From Paramacrobiotus richtersi (taxonomy: Eukaryota > Tardigrada > Eutardigrada > Parachela > Macrobiotidae): 23,109 nt of DNA. The stretch covers positions 1 to 23,109 of the forward strand of contig JAQGAU010000864.1 in the NCBI GenBank assembly GCA_034698045.1, in the 5' to 3' direction. Both the position numbers and the translations under genes were made by a program. Below, in pieces: positions 19,389 to 23,109 of the stretch. The notes under the pieces are model-generated. The model was not told the DNA's origin, searched no databases, and was given only the letters and a program-made list of their open reading frames with translations. Positions within the stretch are counted from its first letter, which is position 1. Every line of letters starts with the position of its first letter.

Positions 19389-19765
19389 ATGGAAACGACA
19401 TTTACCGTGTTGTATCTGCAAGTACTATACTGCACACTGCACACATGGTACGCGGCTACGAATTACCGTTGAGAGTGCTGATATTTCATATATTATGTTA
19501 CTATTCACTCGCTATGGGTAAATTGTATACGCGATATTTTGCAAGTTATACCGACCGATTCGTTATGGTTCGATCTGATGTATAAATCTTTGGGATTTCC
19601 ACTCCGTTTGTGTTATAAAATACGGTCATTATCATTATGACCGGCTGATTTTCCGTCTTTTTTAGCGTTCTCCGTTCTCTTGGTTGCTTGGCTGGTATTG
19701 GCCTCGCCTCCAGTTAAGGGCGGAGTAGGCGCGGTCAAACCAGTTGAAAATTTAGTTCGGCGTCA
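19389..19765 (+). pseudogene. cys9: truncated subfamily A cystatin pseudogene
   Basis: The exon 1 region at 19389-19447 ends in the same TG|GTACGC donor as cys7; a GCAAGT sits at the ancestral donor position. The ATG aligned with cys7 is gone and a different in-frame ATG lies just upstream. Exon 2 begins after TTTTTTAG at 19666. It carries a one-base insertion within its first dozen or so bases and then GGCGGAGTAGG-GCGGTCAAACCAGTTGA, nearly identical in DNA to cys7. Homology fades at about 19750-19765. Neither the QxVxG exon nor the last exon appears before the right edge. With the lost TATA box, frameshift and missing 3' half this is a dead copy. Confidence 0.85.
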
Positions 19766-21102
19766 GTTGGATATCCCAGCATTCATACGATGAATGGGCT
19801 GCGTCACAAACCTAATACAAAACTTTAACGATTATGTTTCAGTAATATGGAGTTCCGTCATTCCAAAGTCTTCCGGATACATCATACACGTCCCATGGCC
19901 CTGTTGAGCGACATCTTATAATATGAACAGAACGGAACAGCGGATAATATTTGCAAGTAAAGCCAACGAGCCCAAGTGAGAGAAAAACACTGCAGCAAAT
20001 TAAAAATAGTCGGGCATTAAAGCCGGTCAACGCAAACATTTGTACATTACTTTCACCAAAGCCAAATGCCAAGAAAAAGCTAAAAAAATCAGCGACCGCT
20101 AACGGTAACTGAACAAATTGCCAAAATCAACTTGGAAGCATTAAACCAAACCGGATGTCTAACCCATCGTTCGCAACAGCCGATCAAAGCGAAAACTCGA
20201 TTATGACCGGCATAACCGTCCAAACGGCGAAAATTTTCGCATTCGAAAAATTCCATCCCCGAGGTTCGTCTATCGTTACCAGCTAAAGTCGGCCGGATAT
20301 TTTTTGCCTGACCTCAGAAGATAATCGTCTTTATCCGTGCATTTTCTTCAGACCGCAAAATATAAAGAAGTTTCATCGTATACGTTTGCCGAGTGATGCC
20401 AAAGGGCCAGTTATATCCAGATAGTTCTGCCTGTACGCGCCTACGCGGGAGACGGAAGGAGTCATACGAGAATACTATGGCACGAGCGTCCTGCTGAAAC
20501 CGCTTATCAACTGGGATCCGGTAAATGTGTCAGGGTAAAAATGCAGGATGGCTTGATGCTTCTCGGCGATAATTGTCTGGATGAACCCGATTAACTGTTC
20601 AGCGACCGACAAAGGCGACCGAATGACCTTTAGCTGGGCGTCAGTGGGCGAACTTCCGCAGATTATGTACGTCGAAATGAAAGAATTTCATATATGTATC
20701 AGCAAAAAATTATTGCCGTTACTCGATCCAAAACGAAACGTAATCCAGAAGTATAGCAGCACATATCTATCTATCTTGTTAGTCTGCAAAATTTGCTTGA
20801 TATTGGATTTAGCTTGTCATCGAATCCGAACTTCCAGAACCAATTCCTGTAGCAACTGCAGTAAAATGTGTGCTAGCTTGTGCTACCGCAGTTGATTCAG
20901 TCGACGTGTTCAAGACGACTCCTGCTCTTCTGTGCTCAGTCCGTATTTTTCAGTTCCAAAAAGAATCTATCAGGTCCAAAACGTAACATTTACAGTAAAT
21001 TATATGGTTACGGTGTACTTACAATTAGTTAGTCCGAGGTGAACTGCGAAACGGCCATTACTCTACGAAATCTCCTTGCAGAATTACCCTGGATCATCTG
21101 CC
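19766..21102. other. Unassigned region replacing the 3' half of cys9
   Basis: Less AT-rich and richer in CpG than the rest of the spacers. It carries several overlapping open stretches on both strands, the best being on the minus strand at 20475-20687 (listed separately). No splice-consistent gene or known transposon end is visible. Confidence 0.5.
20475..20687 (-). other. Coding-like open stretch, unknown, probably a gene fragment
   Basis: Seventy codons are open on the minus strand without a start ATG. The text is protein-like and helical: SPLSVAEQLIGFIQTIIAEK followed by HQAILHFYPDTFTGSQLISG. After its stop the same frame continues with protein-like text (VGAYRQNYLDITGPLASLGK). I do not recognise the family; loose resemblance to helical adaptor domains is only an impression. 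It may be a broken gene copy or chance. Confidence 0.35.
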
Positions 21103-21198
21103 GTTCTCTAGCTGCGACGTCGGGGACTGCGTCTCACTACCATAGCTAAGGTAAGCTGAGGTAGAGAGACGCAGTCCACGACGCCCCAGCTAGAGAAC
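21103..21198. repeat. 96-nt hairpin (39-bp arms, 18-nt loop)
   Basis: Left arm 21103-21141 (GTTCTCTAGCTG...CACTACC) is the reverse complement of 21160-21198 (GGTAGAGAGACG...GAGAAC) at about 34-35 of 39 positions, with equal arm lengths and no gaps. The loop is 21142-21159. It could be a small fold-back or MITE-like element, or a microRNA-like precursor; no clear target-site duplication is seen. Confidence 0.85.
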
Positions 21199-21380
21199 AG
21201 CGATGCCTGAATTCTCTGACATCCTTCCTTAAACCAACCAAGTGATGACGACTGCCTCGGTTCTCGATTTGTAAGTGCGTGGCAATATTAGATGACCTTT
21301 GCATTCCCGATGATAATGTTCTATGTATGTGCAATAAAAGCTAGCGTAACATGGTTTATGATAGTACAGTGCAGTATGTG

Positions 21381-21399
21381 ATTGTTTGTCACAAACAAT
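21381..21399. repeat. Near-perfect 19-nt palindrome
   Basis: ATTGTTTGT, one C, then ACAAACAAT. Flanking CAGTA on the left and TACTG on the right extend the pairing imperfectly. The half site resembles forkhead-type TTGTTT motifs, but function is only a guess. Confidence 0.7.
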
Positions 21400-21699
21400 G
21401 CATCCTACTGTAGAGCGTATTCAGCGGTTGCCATCACTATATTATACCGGTACTTCAGTCTTCAAGTATTGTAATTATTTGCAAAACTCAAGCAACCAAT
21501 AAAAAAAACGTGTGCGCGTGGACCATCTCTGACCAGGCATAAACTAACAAATAGAATATTGTTTGAAAAAGCATGTTTTCTCTGTCGAACGATATAAACG
21601 ACGCCCACAAATGCCTGTCTTCCGCACCGTTGTCACCATTCCGAACTGTTTTACTATTTCTCGCATACTGTATGAGTCTCTTTGAGTTACGCAGCTCGA

Positions 21700-22260
21700 C
21701 CCATTTTGTATCGTCTGCAGAAAAGCATTGTTATTATCTGCGTGCACAGATATTGTGCAAATTAACAGATCTAAGGCATTCAGCAAGAAGTCCCCAAAGT
21801 TTTATTCCATTTGTGAGTCTACCTTAACCAGTCTGCCGGGGAAGTATGTTTGTAATGCACCGCGGACATTTCTTTGTTAAAAGCAATAGAAATTTCTGGA
21901 ACCTATAACCTTCTTCTACATCTGAGAGTACAGACAATACCGAACGATTAGAAGCTTTACGATGTAATGAGTCATACAAACTTCAACCCTGCTGACAGCA
22001 AAACCGTTTTTATTCATTTGTGCTGGTTCGTGGTCCTAACAAATGTTCGTGATGAAAATCGAAGATACTGTACAACCGATTAATTTGCAGCACTGAGTGT
22101 AGTTACAGATACTTCTGGCACGTTGTACCAAAGCGTACTCGTAAAGAAAGATAATTAATGGTTGTACTTTACATGTGCTCTTTGACCTTTGTTTAGTAAA
22201 ACAGTTTCGAACAAGAGTCCTTTACATTAGTATTGACGCGGAAACCACATAAATTTACAA
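21700..22260. repeat. Dispersed repeat, copy 2, rearranged
   Basis: 21700-21900 matches about 13750-13980, and 22120-22260 matches about 13690-13750 plus later parts of copy 1. The piece between (about 21915-21985) resembles the 3' flank of subfamily A genes. The order of pieces differs from copy 1. Confidence 0.55.
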
Positions 22261-22435
22261 CCAGACAAAACCTGGATTTACAGACAGTATTTCACTTCCT
22301 GTGTGGGATAAGCCAATAGAGCTAGATCTTATACAATGTTATCCTATCTCACGGAATCTTCCTGCTCCCTTGAATCTTGATACTGTGTAGATGATAAACG
22401 AAGTCTAGTGTTGCTTTTGCTGTTACTTATGCTGC

Positions 22436-22615
22436 ACGTCATGAATTATGCTTATTAAAAGTAAAAGAGAAGGAATTTTGATTATGCTTATCATAAGCAA
22501 AACTATGAAGGGCTGACTTTTGCTTAAGCCAAATTCAAACTGGGACATTCTACTTATGCTTAAGCAAAAGTAAAACCCATCTAAATAAAATAAGCAGAAG
22601 TAGTTTTGCTTAATC
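22436..22615. repeat. Cluster of inverted GCTTAAGC / TTATGCTTA repeats
   Basis: ACTTTTGCTTAAGC (22516-22529) is exactly reverse-complemented at 22558-22571 with a 28-nt loop. Around it lie more TTATGCTTAT, CATAAGC and TTTTGCTTAA phrases in both orientations. AT-rich and non-coding. Confidence 0.75.
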
Positions 22616-23109
22616 GAAATTATTTTATTTTTATGTTAAATTTTCGTTCATGGTCGTTTAATCCAAACAATGAACTGCTCGTACGTTATGTTTGTAGTTA
22701 ATAACATCGGCGATAAAGCTGTTGACATCTTACAGTCACAGAAATGGCGGTATCATATTAATTTACAAATTTCGCTGTAATACAGCACCAAAGGCTGCGA
22801 AACACACTACTGGATCATTAGAAAAGACTGTTAACTGAAATTTTACCTACCTAATTAACTGCCACCTAATTAGCTTGATTGGACCAGTTCCTTCATTATT
22901 ACCAGCTATAGCAGTTTGCGGAAATGGCAGTTATGGCTTTGATTAAAACGGGAACGCTAATTAATTACTGGCTAATAATCACTCGCTAATTTGCTAACTG
23001 TTACACACACGGCAGTGAAATTTCTGTAACAGGTAATCGTTGTTTATTATGCCAATGCAGTTACATATTTTTGACTGCTAATTAGTCATTGGCTAATTAA
23101 TATGCTAAT

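Larger units (their letters stand above)
21199..23109. other. Right-end non-coding region
   Basis: No gene recognised over 1.9 kb. It holds the palindrome at 21381, the second copy of the dispersed repeat (about 21700-21900 and 22120-22260), a stretch at 21915-21985 matching the 3' flanks of cys4 and cys7 (GACAAT-C-GAA, TTTACGATGTAA), inverted TAAGC repeats at 22430-22640 and TAATTA motifs from 22845. Confidence 0.55.

Noticed and set aside
19839-20072. 77-codon minus-strand frame with a hydrophobic stretch
   Set aside because: The stretch LFLICCSVFLSLGLVGF looks like a signal or membrane segment, but there is no downstream domain, splice partner or paralogue in the array.
20199-20331. Faint ETS-domain-like text YDRHNR...RFVYRY on the + strand
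   Set aside because: Only scattered residues fit, the spacing between them is wrong and no upstream ETS helices are seen; chance similarity.
1-23109. Retroelements, CRISPR arrays, rRNA genes or prokaryotic operons
   Set aside because: No LTR or reverse-transcriptase text, no spacer-repeat array and no rRNA-like sequence was found. The genes are intron-bearing and eukaryotic.

Overview
The window looks like nuclear DNA of an invertebrate animal. It has AT-rich introns and spacers, short GC-rich exons with GT...AG borders, TATA-box promoters and no operons. The left end carries the 3' part of a dihydrodiol dehydrogenase (DHDH) gene on the + strand, five exons at 73-3213, with at least one 5' exon outside the window. 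A tardigrade is possible, but the sequence does not prove the phylum.

From 3.9 to 19.8 kb the window is a cluster of eight cystatin genes, called cys2 to cys9 here. All are built alike: a tiny first exon of 20-23 nt (59 nt in cys9) opening a signal peptide, an exon carrying the rest of the signal plus a Gly-Gly trunk, and one or two exons carrying the QxVxG loop and C-terminal strands. The Gly-Gly-Leu-Ser-Glu-x-Lys-Pro type N-terminus, the intron positions and the absence of cysteines from the mature chain place them with stefins (type 1 cystatins, MEROPS I25A). Unlike classical cytosolic stefins, they carry signal peptides. There are two subfamilies. Type A has four exons: cys2 (-), cys3, cys4, cys7 and the pseudogene cys9 (all +). 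Type B has three exons, with no intron after the QxVxG strand: cys5, cys6 and cys8 (all -).

Order: DHDH(+), cys2(-), cys3(+), cys4(+), cys5(-), cys6(-), cys7(+), cys8(-), cys9 pseudogene(+). cys4/cys5 and cys7/cys8 are tail-to-tail pairs with homologous flanks, and cys6/cys7 and cys8/cys9 are head-to-head, so an A+B unit has been copied along the array. Seven of eight copies keep a TATA-like box about 88-100 bp before the ATG.

The array shows several stages of decay or change. cys8 has a 7-residue insertion in the inhibitory loop and has lost its Gln. cys6 is out of frame through a 7-bp tandem duplication next to the signal-peptide end and has an odd C-terminus. cys7 and cys9 have lost the ancestral GT donor of exon 1 and share a GTACGC donor downstream. 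cys9 has lost its TATA box and exons 3-4.

The remaining 19.8-23.1 kb holds no gene I can name. It contains a 96-nt hairpin, further inverted repeats, a decayed copy of an array flank, an open minus-strand stretch that may be a gene fragment, and a cluster of TAATTA motifs at the right edge.
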